A stretch of DNA of 64,000 nucleotides, from positions 5,367,322-5,431,321 of the forward strand of contig NZ_KB235922.1 of the NCBI RefSeq assembly GCF_000332195.1. Reading direction: 5' to 3'. Shown in pieces: positions 35,736 through 45,061 of the stretch (position 1 is the stretch's first letter; each line of letters starts with the position of its first letter). The position numbers were made by a program, and so were the translations under genes. The notes under the pieces were generated by a model. That model saw only the letters and a program-made list of their open reading frames with translations. It searched no databases and was not told the origin of the DNA. The DNA is from Pleurocapsa sp. PCC 7319 (GTDB lineage Bacteria; Cyanobacteriota; Cyanobacteriia; Cyanobacteriales; Xenococcaceae).

Positions 35736-35758
35736 TTTAGATTTTACTCACTTAATTA

Positions 35759-36340
35759 ATGCCTCGCAATAAAGAATTTGAGCCGGAGGAAGCACTGGAT
35801 AAAGCAATGGGAGTATTTTGGCGTAAGGGCTATTTTGATACTTCTATTGACGATCTGGTGCAGCAGGTAGGAATAAGTCGCTATGGTTTGTATGGCACTT
35901 TTGGCAACAAGCAGGAATTGTTTTTAGCTAGTTTAGATCGCTATCGCGATACTTTTGTGGCTCAGTTAATAGCAGATTTAGAGACTCCTAATGCTTCCTT
36001 GGCAGAAATTCAGAGTTTTTTTGAGACTTTTATGGAATTAAGTAAAACTGAGCGGGGTAAATTAGGCTGCTTTATGTGCAACACTGCTACAGAATTAGCT
36101 TTACATGACGATCGCGTTGCTGCCAAGATAGATAGTCACATTCAACGTCTGACTAAAGCATTTCGTAAGGCTTTGAGCAATGCTCAACAAGGTCAGGAAT
36201 TTAAGTCAAATATCAATATAGATGATTTTGCTAAATATCTTACTGGAGTAACGTTAGGTTTATGCGTCTATGCGCGATCGCAAGTTGACCCAAAAACTAT
36301 CGAAAGTTATGTAAGGGTAGCGTTGAAAACACTCGGCTAA
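35759..36340 (+). CDS. TetR-family repressor (module 2)
   Basis: The 193-residue protein has an N-terminal helix-turn-helix EEALDKAMGVFWRKGYFDTS, then VQQVGISRYGLYGTFGNKQE, typical of the AcrR/TetR group. The C-terminal helical domain contains a GKLGCFMCNTATELA segment whose Cys pair might sense thiol-reactive compounds (inference). Palindromes of the form TCAGAA...TTCTGA precede it, the next gene and a remnant after that. A local regulon with autoregulation is likely. Confidence 0.92.
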   Translation: MPRNKEFEPEEALDKAMGVFWRKGYFDTSIDDLVQQVGISRYGLYGTFGNKQELFLASLDRYRDTFVAQLIADLETPNASLAEIQSFFETFMELSKTERGKLGCFMCNTATELALHDDRVAAKIDSHIQRLTKAFRKALSNAQQGQEFKSNINIDDFAKYLTGVTLGLCVYARSQVDPKTIESYVRVALKTLG

Positions 36341-36356
36341 ATTTTTTTTACTTAAA

Positions 36357-36374
36357 TCAGAATGGTTATTCTGA
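36357..36374. promoter_or_regulatory. TetR operator candidate, site B
   Basis: TCAGAAT-GGTT-ATTCTGA is a perfect 7+7 palindrome between tetR and the AhpD-like gene. It is preceded by CTTAAA, as is site C. Confidence 0.7.
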
Positions 36375-36405
36375 ATACAACATTATCTTTGGAGATTTTA
36401 AGATC

Positions 36406-36939
36406 GTGCCTTTTCTACCACAGCAAAGCTTAATCGAACTTTTCAACCACAATCCTAAACGTTATTCTCCCCTAACTCAATTGGTTCAAAATGTCATGCG
36501 AGGGGAATCTGCTTTTACGGCAGGAGAAAGAGAATTAATTGCTGCTTATGTGTCGAGTTTAAATGCTTGTAACTTTTGTTTTGGTTCGCATCAAGCGATC
36601 GCTGCTGATCTAAATGTCGATCCTCAATTGCTCAAAGCCGTTATCAATGATATAAGTACTGCGCCAATTGAAGAGCGTTTTCGCCCCGTGTTTGCCTTAG
36701 TACAAAAGCTTACTCAAACTCCGAGTAAAACTACTCAAGCTGATATAAATGAAGTCTTGGCAGCAGGTTGGGATCGACAAGCCGTAGAAGATGCGATCGC
36801 TGTTTGTTCATTGTTTAATTTTATGAATCGTTTAGTTGATGGTTTTGGCTTTGAATCTCCAGGTCAAGAACAACTAATGGGTATGGCGAAGATGATAAAT
36901 ACTCAAGGTTATCAAGCTGTTATCCAGACGGCGAGGTAA
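36406..36939 (+). CDS. AhpD-like peroxidase-related protein (module 2)
   Basis: The 177-residue protein starts at GTG 36406, with GGAG 11 bp upstream. It is an all-helical carboxymuconolactone-decarboxylase/AhpD-fold protein with the redox motif CNFCFGSH near residue 58, preceded by GERELIAAYVSSLN. The C-terminal part has the NFMNRLVDGFGF segment of the peroxidase-related subgroup. The promoter has a TetR palindrome. It probably detoxifies peroxides or carbonyls together with other thiol systems. Confidence 0.9.
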   Translation: MPFLPQQSLIELFNHNPKRYSPLTQLVQNVMRGESAFTAGERELIAAYVSSLNACNFCFGSHQAIAADLNVDPQLLKAVINDISTAPIEERFRPVFALVQKLTQTPSKTTQADINEVLAAGWDRQAVEDAIAVCSLFNFMNRLVDGFGFESPGQEQLMGMAKMINTQGYQAVIQTAR

Positions 36940-36969
36940 ACAGCAAAACCCTATTTTTTTTGACTTAAA

Positions 36970-36987
36970 TCAGAACAATTATTCTGG
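36970..36987. promoter_or_regulatory. TetR operator candidate, site C
   Basis: TCAGAA-CAATTA-TTCTGG has one mismatch in the last base of the palindrome and the same CTTAAA lead as site B. It now stands in front of a decayed gene. Confidence 0.55.
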
Positions 36988-37219
36988 TTATTCAACTCGC
37001 CGTTATGTAGCCCAGCGTGCGGAAGCTAAACCATCTCTAAGCAACAAATTAAAGGCTATTGGGAACTTTATCCAGATTTTGATTACTCCTGCCCCTAATT
37101 TAGAGCGATACGAACAAAATCGCCATCATCCGATTGTTACTCAATCTGCTTATGCACCAGATTTTAGTTCTTGGTTGGAGACCCACAATATTGAAGGTGC
37201 TTTTGGTCGAGGATTTTAA
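36988..37219 (+). pseudogene. decayed gene after the third TetR site, family unknown
   Basis: One frame reads TPAPNLERYEQNRHHPIVTQ followed by SAYAPDFSSWLETHN up to TAA at 37217. An earlier stretch reads better in another frame (KGYWELYPDFDYS) and runs into that segment only after a shift near 37090. There is no start codon with a good context. The segment looks like the tail of a real protein, but I do not recognise the family. It was probably a third member of the TetR module. Confidence 0.5.
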
Positions 37220-37342
37220 GTACCTAAGCATAATTATTTACACATTAAATACTCTTCTATTCCCTGTTCCCTGTTCTCTTTCTCAAATATGCAATTAATT
37301 TTGCACGACTACTTAAATTATATAGTTAGCAAATATTGAAAG

Positions 37343-38107
37343 ATGAAAATTTCCACCCTTCCTTTTTTACTTGCTACTGTCTTAGGGTTTATTACCATAA
37401 TTACTCGCAGAGCAGTAAAACTAGGTTATATTCAACCCCAAAATGCCAAAAATGTTTATTACTTACTTGGTGTTTTAGGCTTATGGACTGTAGTAAGTTC
37501 GATTTTGGCAATAAAAGGCTTCTATGCTTCACCTCGTTTTTGGGCATTGTTGCCTGGACTTTGGTTTCCTTTTGTTCCTGTTTCTTTCTGTCTGATTCCT
37601 TTTGCCATTTCATCTCAGTTTAGAGATAGTCTAATTAAGATTTTGAATGCTACTCCTATTTATTGGTTGGTTTACTTACAAGGATTACGAATTGCTGCTC
37701 TGGGTACACTCTATAAAACTATTATTGGTCAATTTCCAGTTCATGTTGAGTTGATAATTGGTATTTCCGATTTAATTTTTGGATGCTCTGCTTTTTACAT
37801 TGCGAAGAGAGTTCGTGCTAATACTATCGGTTGGAGAAGTTTGGCAATCTGGAATTTAGTCGGAGCCGGAATAATCATAATCCCAGGTGAAATTGCCATT
37901 CAGATGGGGCTACCAGGATTTTTACAAATGTTTAATTCGCCACCTACTGCTGAAGTTATGTTTGAGTTTCCCCTTGTTATCGCTCCAACAATTATTGTGC
38001 CTCTATTAGTTTTGATGAATGGCTTGGTTGCTTGGTGGTTATTCAAGACTCAACCCGTTTCTTTAAGGGGAAAGAAAGGGAAAATAATGCTGCGATCGCC
38101 AATCTAA
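37343..38107 (+). CDS. polytopic membrane protein, unknown function
   Basis: This 254-residue protein has about six to seven hydrophobic helices (roughly residues 4-20, 40-62, 66-90, 100-122, 130-150, 165-190 and 210-238). It has a basic C-terminal tail (LRGKKGKIMLRS). No charged catalytic motif or known family signature is visible. It sits 25 bp before a truncated GST gene on the same strand, so the two may once have been co-transcribed. Confidence 0.7.
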   Translation: MKISTLPFLLATVLGFITIITRRAVKLGYIQPQNAKNVYYLLGVLGLWTVVSSILAIKGFYASPRFWALLPGLWFPFVPVSFCLIPFAISSQFRDSLIKILNATPIYWLVYLQGLRIAALGTLYKTIIGQFPVHVELIIGISDLIFGCSAFYIAKRVRANTIGWRSLAIWNLVGAGIIIIPGEIAIQMGLPGFLQMFNSPPTAEVMFEFPLVIAPTIIVPLLVLMNGLVAWWLFKTQPVSLRGKKGKIMLRSPI

Positions 38108-38132
38108 TTCAATTAATTGGGAATAGAAAACG

Positions 38133-38240
38133 ATGAATCAAAAATTAGAACTATTTTGGATTAGTGGTAGTCCCTTTGCTTGGCGGGTACAACTTGCTTT
38201 AGTAATTCATAAGATTGATTATGTTTCCCACTTAAATACT
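38133..38240 (+). pseudogene. glutathione S-transferase N-terminal stump
   Basis: The first ~36 residues (KLELFWISGSPFAWRVQLAL, then VIHKIDYVSHLN) are the beta-alpha-beta start of a GST thioredoxin-like domain, including the SPFAWRV glutathione-site turn. The frame then continues through the antisense of the neighbouring glycosidase-like gene until 38414. The rest of the GST is missing, apparently deleted up to the neighbour's stop codon at 38243. Confidence 0.7.
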
Positions 38241-39323
38241 ACTCAAATATCTGTTTGTAATGGCAAGCTCAACCACGCATCCCATATATCGAGAGAAGGA
38301 CGAGGCTTTCCGTCTTGGTCGTACAGACCCATATCCATAGCTAAGCGTAACATCGAAGTTCTAGTTTCAGGATCGTTTTTTTCCAGAAGAGCAAACAGAG
38401 CGTCAAGGTCATGAACTGTCCAGAGATTGATAAATGGCATATTCATCTGATGAGCTGCTTCTAGTAACTGTTTAGTATAAAGTGCCTGTGATTTCTGTCC
38501 TCCAGGAATAAGTAGACGCTGGTCGTGATCGGATACTTTTACTCCCAACTTAGGATGCATGAAGTGTTCGGCATGAAAGCCTGTTTCCAATACAGCAATC
38601 GGTTTATCTGCTGCATAACGCCTAGCTAGGGTGAACCAGTTGTCAGACAGTTTTGATGCGTCTCCTGCTATCTTTTCAAACCGTGCAGGATAAGTACTTA
38701 AAGCGTAGATATCACTGTAGGGTAGGAGAGCAGAAATCACTTCTGAGCGTTCTTTCATATAAGGTCGATCACCCAGATTAAATTCAGCAAAAATAATAAG
38801 ATCGGGATATTCATTTTTGAGGGTTGTATAAATTGTCTTTGCCAGCTCGCGAAGCTTGCTAAAACGGTTATCATTGATATCCGTAAAAGCTGAATCAACC
38901 TCAGCCACATAACCAAAATAATCAGGTTGAAAACGCGCAATTAGATCCCGACAGTAGTTGAGATAGGACTTGATAACTTGTGGCTCGTTAAAATCTAAGT
39001 CTGCCCAGATACCTGGTCGTTCTTTCACTCCTGTTTCCCCATGTGCATAGGATGCGAGACTAAGGCGATCGCCTGCAAGAAAGCTGGCAAGAACAATGAT
39101 ATGCTCAAATTCTTTAGCGATGTTTTGCTGTCGTTCTAAGTCAGCTTCGATATTAGGGTGGTAAGCTGTGCCCTCATAAGATTCAACCCAAGGCACTCCC
39201 ACATCAAGAAAAATCGTTATGGTGTCTCCATGACGTTGAATTAGTTCGGCTGTTTTTTTAAAAGCTTGTTCGTTCCATTGACATCCTCTCCGTCCTGCGC
39301 TGACGCTAAAGAACGGAGATTCC

Positions 39324-40543
39324 CTAAAACAAAGTTAACTGTTTAGGGGTGGTAGACGGTTCAACACAAACTGCTACTACTGTAGTCTGACATTTGCTCC
39401 CACGTCCGTTGATATATTGGTCGGATTGCCCACCCGCCCATCGATTTAAATTTTCTGCTGCGTTGATATCTCGGTCGTGAATAGTATTGCAAAACAAGCA
39501 TTCCCACTCCCTAACATCTAGCTCTTTTTTTCCTTCTGACTCTCCGCAGCATGAGCATTTTTGAGATGATGGAAACCATCTGTCTACGATAGTTAAATGC
39601 CTACCGTACTTGTCGCATTTAGCAGCAAGTGTAGTTTTAAATTTACTCCAACCTGCATCACTAATTGCTCGTGACAACTTACGGTTTTTAACCATTCCTG
39701 CCACATTCAAGTCTTCTACTGCCAGAGCTTGATTTTCGCGTACTAGGCGAGTAGTTAACTTGTGAATAAAATCTGTTCTTTGGTCTTTTACCTTAGCATG
39801 AAGTTTAGCTAGCCTATGCTTGCGTCTTTTTCTCCGCTCAGATTCTTCCATGCGGCTTAAGCCTTTGGTAGCTTTGGATAATCTTCGATTAGCTTTTTGG
39901 ATTTTCCGGAGCATTTTCTTGTGTAGACGAGGATTTTCAACCTTTTCGCCTGAACTTAAAATAGCAAAATAGGTTAAACCTAAATCAATCCCAACAGATT
40001 GCTCCGTAACAGGTGAAACAGGTTGCTCAACTTCAACTACAAAAGAAGCAAAATATCTGCCAGAACAATCTTTGATGATAGTCACACTTGATGGTTCGCT
40101 TGGTAGTGGTCGAGAAAAAACTATTGGTATATGACCAATTTTGGCAAGTTTAACCGATTGAGAATGTACACTAAAGCCACCAATTCTGAATCTAATTGAT
40201 TGTCTAGATTGTTTTTCTTGAGCTTAGGTTTTCCTACTGGTTTACCTTTTCTTTTTCCTTTTAAACTAGAAAAATAATTATTCCAGGCAGTGCATAAATC
40301 TCTATATGACTGTTGGAGAACAATGTTAGAGACTTCAGCCAACCAACTTCTTTCTTCAGTTTTTTTAGCCTGAGTAATAACCTGTTTGTCTACATCCTTT
40401 GGTCTTGGCAAACCTTCTCTGAAAGCTTTCTTGTAGACCCATAACGCATCATTCCAAACTACACGAGCGCAACCAAAAGCTTTGGCTAATGGCTCAATCT
40501 GAGTCGGTCTGGGATAAATTCTGTACTGGTATCTAGCTTTCAT
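39324..40543 (-). pseudogene. tnpB: tnpB with one frameshift
   Basis: The first frame (40543 down to ~40213) gives the TnpB N-terminus MKARYQYRIYPRPTQIEPLA. In the A-run at ~40211-40217 the good frame shifts: KLKKNN should read KLKKKQSRQSIRF. It continues as SVTIIKDCSGRYFASFVVEV. RuvC acids (GIDLGLTYFA, AVEDLNVAG, HDRDINAAENL) and the zinc finger (CSCCGESEG, CLFC) are intact. A single missing A explains the break, so this nuclease is probably inactive unless ribosomal slippage rescues it. Confidence 0.88.
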
Positions 40544-40578
40544 GTACAGTATGATAACATTGGTCTGTACATAAGATT

Positions 40579-40977
40579 ATGAAGTTTAGAAGAGAGAGAA
40601 ATAGCGTTACAGATTTAAAAGTACACTTAGTCTGCGTAACCAAATATCGCGCTCAAGTGTTTTCTGCACCGCAGATTGAATTAATTGAAAAAGTATTTTA
40701 TGAAGTAGCTAAAAAGATGAATATACAGATACTCGAAATTAATGGAGAGACAGACCATCTTCATGTTTTGGTTGAATATCCTCCCAAGTTATCTGTATCT
40801 AAAATGGTTAACTCTCTTAAAGGGGTATCTAGTCGTAGATTTGGGCAAGCTGGTTTCAAAAAGCCTAAAAATGGGAAAGCATTATGGAGTCCTAGTTATT
40901 TTGCGGTTTCTGTAGGTGGCGCACCCATAGAAGTATTAATCAAGTATATTAAAGAGCAAAACCGTCCAGCCATATAA
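40579..40977 (+). CDS. tnpA: IS200/IS605 transposase TnpA (Y1 HUH)
   Basis: The 132-residue protein has the HUH motif His60-Leu-His62 (TDHLHVLVEYP) and catalytic Tyr123 (VLIKYIKEQNRP). LVCVTKYRAQVF near the start and SYFAVSVGG are family hallmarks. It starts 35 bp from divergent tnpB and ends next to the left-end hairpin at 40980-40996. It is intact, so the element may still move despite the broken tnpB, which is not required for transposition in this family. Confidence 0.94.
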   Translation: MKFRRERNSVTDLKVHLVCVTKYRAQVFSAPQIELIEKVFYEVAKKMNIQILEINGETDHLHVLVEYPPKLSVSKMVNSLKGVSSRRFGQAGFKKPKNGKALWSPSYFAVSVGGAPIEVLIKYIKEQNRPAI

Positions 40978-41499
40978 AGTCGTGCTAGAAGCACGAGGCT
41001 TGTATCCCATTACCTTCGGTCAAAAGGTTGATTGGTAAATCCCATCAAAAAGGGGCGTGATTTTGGTAAATTAGTCAATTCTAATGCTTCATCAGGAATG
41101 TTGGAATCAATATCAAATGAAGCTAAATTGGGAGTTAATATGCTTGTCAACATAGCATACATAACAACTATGCCTAAGCTAATTGCACCGAATATAATTA
41201 CTGTGGGTTTCAACATAAATTTTCCTAATCCTTCCAGACAAAGATAGGATTTTGGATCGATATGGGGACAAGTTACCTGGCGTTGAATTTGCTAGTTCAA
41301 AAATTGACAATTATCAATGGGCAATTCGTTGCATGTTCTAAGATTCTCTCTAATCCGGAATTAGAAATTACAATCTTTTCCTATTAATCAATTATCGACC
41401 TAGGATTCAAGACTCCGCCAGTGCAAATATACTGAGTGGTGAGTTTAATTAAAAAGTCTTCAAGAAATACTATGGATAATGGAGCAAGCTCACCTGTAA

Positions 41500-42168
41500 T
41501 TAAGCTTGTCTCAGTACAGCTAAGTAATTACCATCATTCTCAATATGTACTATTTCTGGAGCAAAGCCTACGTCATAAGCAATTTTTTGCAGAGTTTCTC
41601 GATCAATATTAAGCCAATCGACAATTGAACTCTTTGTTCCTTGATATTCAAATTGCAACTTGCGGATAATCGTTATGTTTCTTTCACCATTAGTAGAATT
41701 GAGGATTATTTTTCCCCTAGGAGTTAGGGATAACTTAGCTTTCAAGAAAAAATTTCTAAGTTTTTCTAGGTTGCCGACGGCACCGATACTTCGACCGAGT
41801 ATTAACCATGTCTCATATTTTGATTCTGACTCTAACTCAAAAATGTCTTGATTGATAATATTTTTCACTCCGCTATGTGACATTACTAAACAAGCATTTC
41901 TTGAAACATCTAATGCTGTAACTTCTACTCCTTTATTCTGAAGATATAAAGTATGTATACCAGTACCAGCACCAATATCTAAGATCTTTCCTGAACAGAG
42001 CGACACAGCAAGTCGATCAATAGTAAGCTGATCTGGAGGACGAAAAAATACAGAGACGGGGAGGTTGTATGTTTCTGCTTCAGTTGAAAACACTTTCAGA
42101 CAAGCATCTGCGTTACCGTGATAATAATCAAGCAAAGCCTTACCAAATACGTCCCGGTCATTTACCAT
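41500..42168 (-). CDS. class I SAM-dependent methyltransferase
   Basis: The 222-residue protein has the SAM-binding motif ILDIGAGTGIHTLYLQNKG at ~62-81, an acidic second-strand end (VTALDVS) and the later KLSLTPRGKIILNSTNGE strand typical of Methyltransf_11/25 domains. The substrate is unknown; the PPDQLTIDRLA region before the motif is a variable cap. No neighbour suggests a pathway. The start ATG at 42168 precedes VNDRDVFGKALLDYY, which is a common opening in this group. Confidence 0.85.
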   Translation of the reverse strand: MVNDRDVFGKALLDYYHGNADACLKVFSTEAETYNLPVSVFFRPPDQLTIDRLAVSLCSGKILDIGAGTGIHTLYLQNKGVEVTALDVSRNACLVMSHSGVKNIINQDIFELESESKYETWLILGRSIGAVGNLEKLRNFFLKAKLSLTPRGKIILNSTNGERNITIIRKLQFEYQGTKSSIVDWLNIDRETLQKIAYDVGFAPEIVHIENDGNYLAVLRQA

Positions 42169-42217
42169 CGAACTTTCTTTGTTTTAGATATCCACAAATT
42201 GAATTTTTATACTTTCC

Positions 42218-42409
42218 CTATTTTAAAATTTCCAACTCTCTGGCTTTTACTACGGCCTGATTACGATTTTTGACAGACAATTTGCCGTAGATATTACTAG
42301 TATGCCATTTGACTGTAGCTAAACTAATATAAAGGCGATCGCGATTAACTAGATTAGATTTGCTCGATGGTATAAAAAATTTAGTTTCTAGTAAGTCATA
42401 AGACACCAT
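42218..42409 (-). pseudogene. MalT-like LuxR regulator reduced to its two ends
   Basis: The first ~27 residues (LLETKFFIPSSKSNLVNRDR) are the N-terminal start of large MalT-type STAND/LuxR activators. Directly after RLY the frame continues as ISLATVKWHTSNIYGKLSVK, the recognition half of the C-terminal LuxR helix-turn-helix. About 800 residues of ATPase and TPR region must have been deleted in frame, at a HIP1 word (CGCGATCGCC). The 63-residue product lacks the first half of the helix-turn-helix and is unlikely to work. Confidence 0.8.
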
Positions 42410-42513
42410 AGTGATTATGTAATTATCTATTCACATACTATATATAATTCAGATAATTATGAGTTTCTGCTTAAAAAGCAAAATTCAGTTTCCTTGGAGC
42501 TTCATGTTCTTCG

Positions 42514-44952
42514 ATGAAATTACCGCAGTTATCCTTGACTACCAAGATAGCCAATTACTTTTTGCTGCTGGCGTTGATTACCGTAAGTATCGTCGGGGGA
42601 GTTGCCTATTTTCGAGCTAGAGGAGCTTTAAAGCAAGCAGCATTTGATCGTCTTAGTGTGGCAGCAACTTTAAAAGAGCAAGAAATTGCCCGTTGGTTTG
42701 AAGATCAACAAAGAGATTTCTTGCAAACTACTGAGATGCCCGATGTGCAAGCAAATTTAAATATTTTACTTAACTCCAGTCTTACTAAAGAAAAACAACA
42801 AGCTTATCAAGTTCTCGCTTATTATCTCACCAGGGTTAACCAGATCAAACCTAATTTAAGAGAAATCTTCATTCTCGATCGCAGTAATAAAATTATTCTC
42901 TCTACTAACAAAGAACGCGAACAAGAATACGAAATCTTAGCCAATATTACCTATATCGAGCAAGTTGAAATCGGAGCCAATTTTGCCCCCATATTTTATG
43001 TTTCTCCCGTGACCGGAAAACCGGCAATTACTTTGGCAAAACCACTGGAAAATCGCCAAGGAATGATTTTGGTCGATCTAGATCTAGAACGGATCGATCA
43101 AATTGTAAGAGAAAAAACCGGTTTAGGTGAAAGTGGTGAAAGTTATTTAGTTGGTTCTCTCATTAGCAAAAATAGTTTTATTGCGGGAAAATCCGAGTCA
43201 AGTCAAGCTTTTCCTGATGGGATCAATAGTGCAGGGATTGATGCTGCCATGAGTGGGATGAGTGGTTATGGACTTTACCGAAACTATTCCCAGTCTTCCG
43301 TCTTGGGAGTCTATCGCTGGCTCAACGAACAAGATATCGCGCTGCTGGTTGAAATTAGCCAAGAAGAAGCTTTCGATCCTGCCCGAAAATTAGCTAGTGC
43401 AATTGTTTTGGTGGGTTTAGTATCGGTATTAGGACTACTAATAGGAGTTAACTGGTTATCCCTGCAATTATCTTTATCCCGTCAACAGTTAGAACAATCC
43501 AGCTATCAATTACAACTCAAAGCACAAGAAGCAGAAGCAGCAAATCGAGCTAAAAGTCAATTTTTAGCTAATATGAGTCACGAGTTGCGGACTCCCCTCA
43601 ACGCCATCTTAGGGTTTTCGCAGTTAATGTCACGGGATACGAGCATCACCACCGCGCAACAAGAATCTTTGGATATTATCAATCGTAGTGGCGAACACCT
43701 GCTTAATTTAATTAACGATGTTTTAGAGATGTCCAAAATTGAAGCAGGAAAAATCACCCTTAATAACACTCAATTCGATCTGCATCGACTTTTACAAACT
43801 ATTCAAGAGATGTTTAAGATCAAAGCTGAAGCCAAAGGACTATGGTTTAAATTTTTACTGGCAGATAATTTACCTCAATATGTGGTTAGCGATTCCCGTA
43901 AATTACGTCAGTTATTAATTAATCTCTTGAGTAATGCTGTTAAATTCACTCAAATTGGAGGGGTTACACTCAGGGCATTTATCTGTCAATCAAATCGCTC
44001 ATTAGATAATAAAGCCCAACTCTGTTTTGAAGTATCCGATACAGGAAAAGGTATTGCTCCGGAAGAATTAAATCAGCTATTCGATCCTTTTGTGCAGACA
44101 GCTAGTGGTATTCAATCAGAAGGAGGGACTGGACTAGGATTATCAATCAGTCGTCAGTTTGCTGAATTAATGGGGGGAAACATCCAAGCTACAAGCATTG
44201 TGGGGGAAGGTTCTGCTTTTGCTTTTAACATTCAAGTGGAGCTACCTGATTCATCTGAAGTAAAAATTGTATCTTCCCAAGTGCAAATAAAACAGTTGGC
44301 ACCAGGTCAACCTGACTATCGAATTGCCGTTGTGGACGATAATCAAACTAATCGTTTGGCGTTGGTTAAATTATTACAATCCGTTGGTTTCCACCCCCGT
44401 ACAGCAGACAATGGGATGACGGCGATCGCTCTTTGGGAAACATGGCAACCTGATTTAATTTGGATGGATATGCGGATGCCAGTAATGGATGGCTATGAGG
44501 CTACAAGACATATCAAAAGCCATCCTGATGTTCAACAGACAATTATTATCGCTTTAACTGCGTCGGCTTTTGAAGAACAAAGAGAAAAAATTTTAGCAGC
44601 AGGTTGCGATGACTTTGTTCCCAAACCATTTCCCGAACAAATTATTTTTGATAAATTGACCCTACATCTGGGAGTCAAATTTATTTATGAACGAAAATCT
44701 AGCAATTCAAGCAATGGAGCTGAAAATAAAAGCGCAACACCACTTTCTATTAGAGATTTAAGTCCTCTTTCTCCCGATTTAATTACTCAACTCAACCAGG
44801 CGGCGATCGCTGTAGATGCAGAACAAATTGAAAAATTAATTATGCAAATCCCTGATTCTCATCAGCATATCACCCAAGCAATAGCAGAAATGCTAGCTCA
44901 ATATGACTTTGATGCCATTATTGATTTAACTGAATCCTCAATTATTGAATAA
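42514..44952 (+). CDS. hybrid sensor histidine kinase with dCache and receiver
   Basis: The protein has 812 residues. TM1 is at ~12-30, a large periplasmic Cache-type sensor covers ~35-295 (IFILDRSNKIILSTNKE, ITLAKPLENRQGMILVDLDL), and TM2 is at ~298-318. A short coiled coil is followed by HisKA with His356 (MSHELRTPLNAILGFS) and HATPase_c (NLLSNAVKFT, VSDTGKGIAPEE, GGTGLGLSIS). A receiver follows with phospho-acceptor Asp652 (LIWMDMRMPVMDG). The last ~90 residues are helical but lack an HPt histidine motif. It should act in a phosphorelay; no partner is adjacent. Confidence 0.93.
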   Translation: MKLPQLSLTTKIANYFLLLALITVSIVGGVAYFRARGALKQAAFDRLSVAATLKEQEIARWFEDQQRDFLQTTEMPDVQANLNILLNSSLTKEKQQAYQVLAYYLTRVNQIKPNLREIFILDRSNKIILSTNKEREQEYEILANITYIEQVEIGANFAPIFYVSPVTGKPAITLAKPLENRQGMILVDLDLERIDQIVREKTGLGESGESYLVGSLISKNSFIAGKSESSQAFPDGINSAGIDAAMSGMSGYGLYRNYSQSSVLGVYRWLNEQDIALLVEISQEEAFDPARKLASAIVLVGLVSVLGLLIGVNWLSLQLSLSRQQLEQSSYQLQLKAQEAEAANRAKSQFLANMSHELRTPLNAILGFSQLMSRDTSITTAQQESLDIINRSGEHLLNLINDVLEMSKIEAGKITLNNTQFDLHRLLQTIQEMFKIKAEAKGLWFKFLLADNLPQYVVSDSRKLRQLLINLLSNAVKFTQIGGVTLRAFICQSNRSLDNKAQLCFEVSDTGKGIAPEELNQLFDPFVQTASGIQSEGGTGLGLSISRQFAELMGGNIQATSIVGEGSAFAFNIQVELPDSSEVKIVSSQVQIKQLAPGQPDYRIAVVDDNQTNRLALVKLLQSVGFHPRTADNGMTAIALWETWQPDLIWMDMRMPVMDGYEATRHIKSHPDVQQTIIIALTASAFEEQREKILAAGCDDFVPKPFPEQIIFDKLTLHLGVKFIYERKSSNSSNGAENKSATPLSIRDLSPLSPDLITQLNQAAIAVDAEQIEKLIMQIPDSHQHITQAIAEMLAQYDFDAIIDLTESSIIE

Positions 44953-45061
44953 ATTTGATCGCGATCAATCTTACTTCTCTAATTGTTCCCGATTTCATCC
45001 TGACTTGTTCTCGTTTACTCCCTAAATTACATAACAAGTTAACTAACAGGAGATTTTAATC

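Larger units (their letters stand above)
39278..41018 (-). mobile_element. IS605-type element, 1,741 bp, exact ends inferred
   Basis: The host gene resumes exactly when 39278-41018 is removed, which fixes both ends. On the minus strand the left flank ends TTGAC and the element's right end finishes GTCAA, the IS605-type pattern (insertion 3' of a TTGAY-like pentamer, right end TCAA). Subterminal hairpins are visible: TCGTGCT-AGA-AGCACGA at 40980-40996, and a 9-bp stem CTCCGTTCT/AGGACGGAG near 39288-39321. tnpA and tnpB are divergent. Confidence 0.88.
38243..41216 (-). pseudogene. glycosidase-like TIM-barrel protein gene split by an IS605-type element
   Basis: Two pieces on the minus strand form one gene. 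41216-41019 encodes a signal/anchor (MLKPTVIIFGAISLGIVVMY) and continues to GFTNQPFD. 39277-38243 continues with WNEQAFKKTAEL and VGVPWVESYEG. Joining them across the IS keeps the frame and gives 410 residues. The barrel part has an Asn/Glu-type strand end (GYVAEVDSA) and a later Glu in PIAVLETGFH, as in clan GH-A endo-glycosidases such as GH53-like enzymes. The substrate is unknown. The insertion follows TTGAC. Confidence 0.8.
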
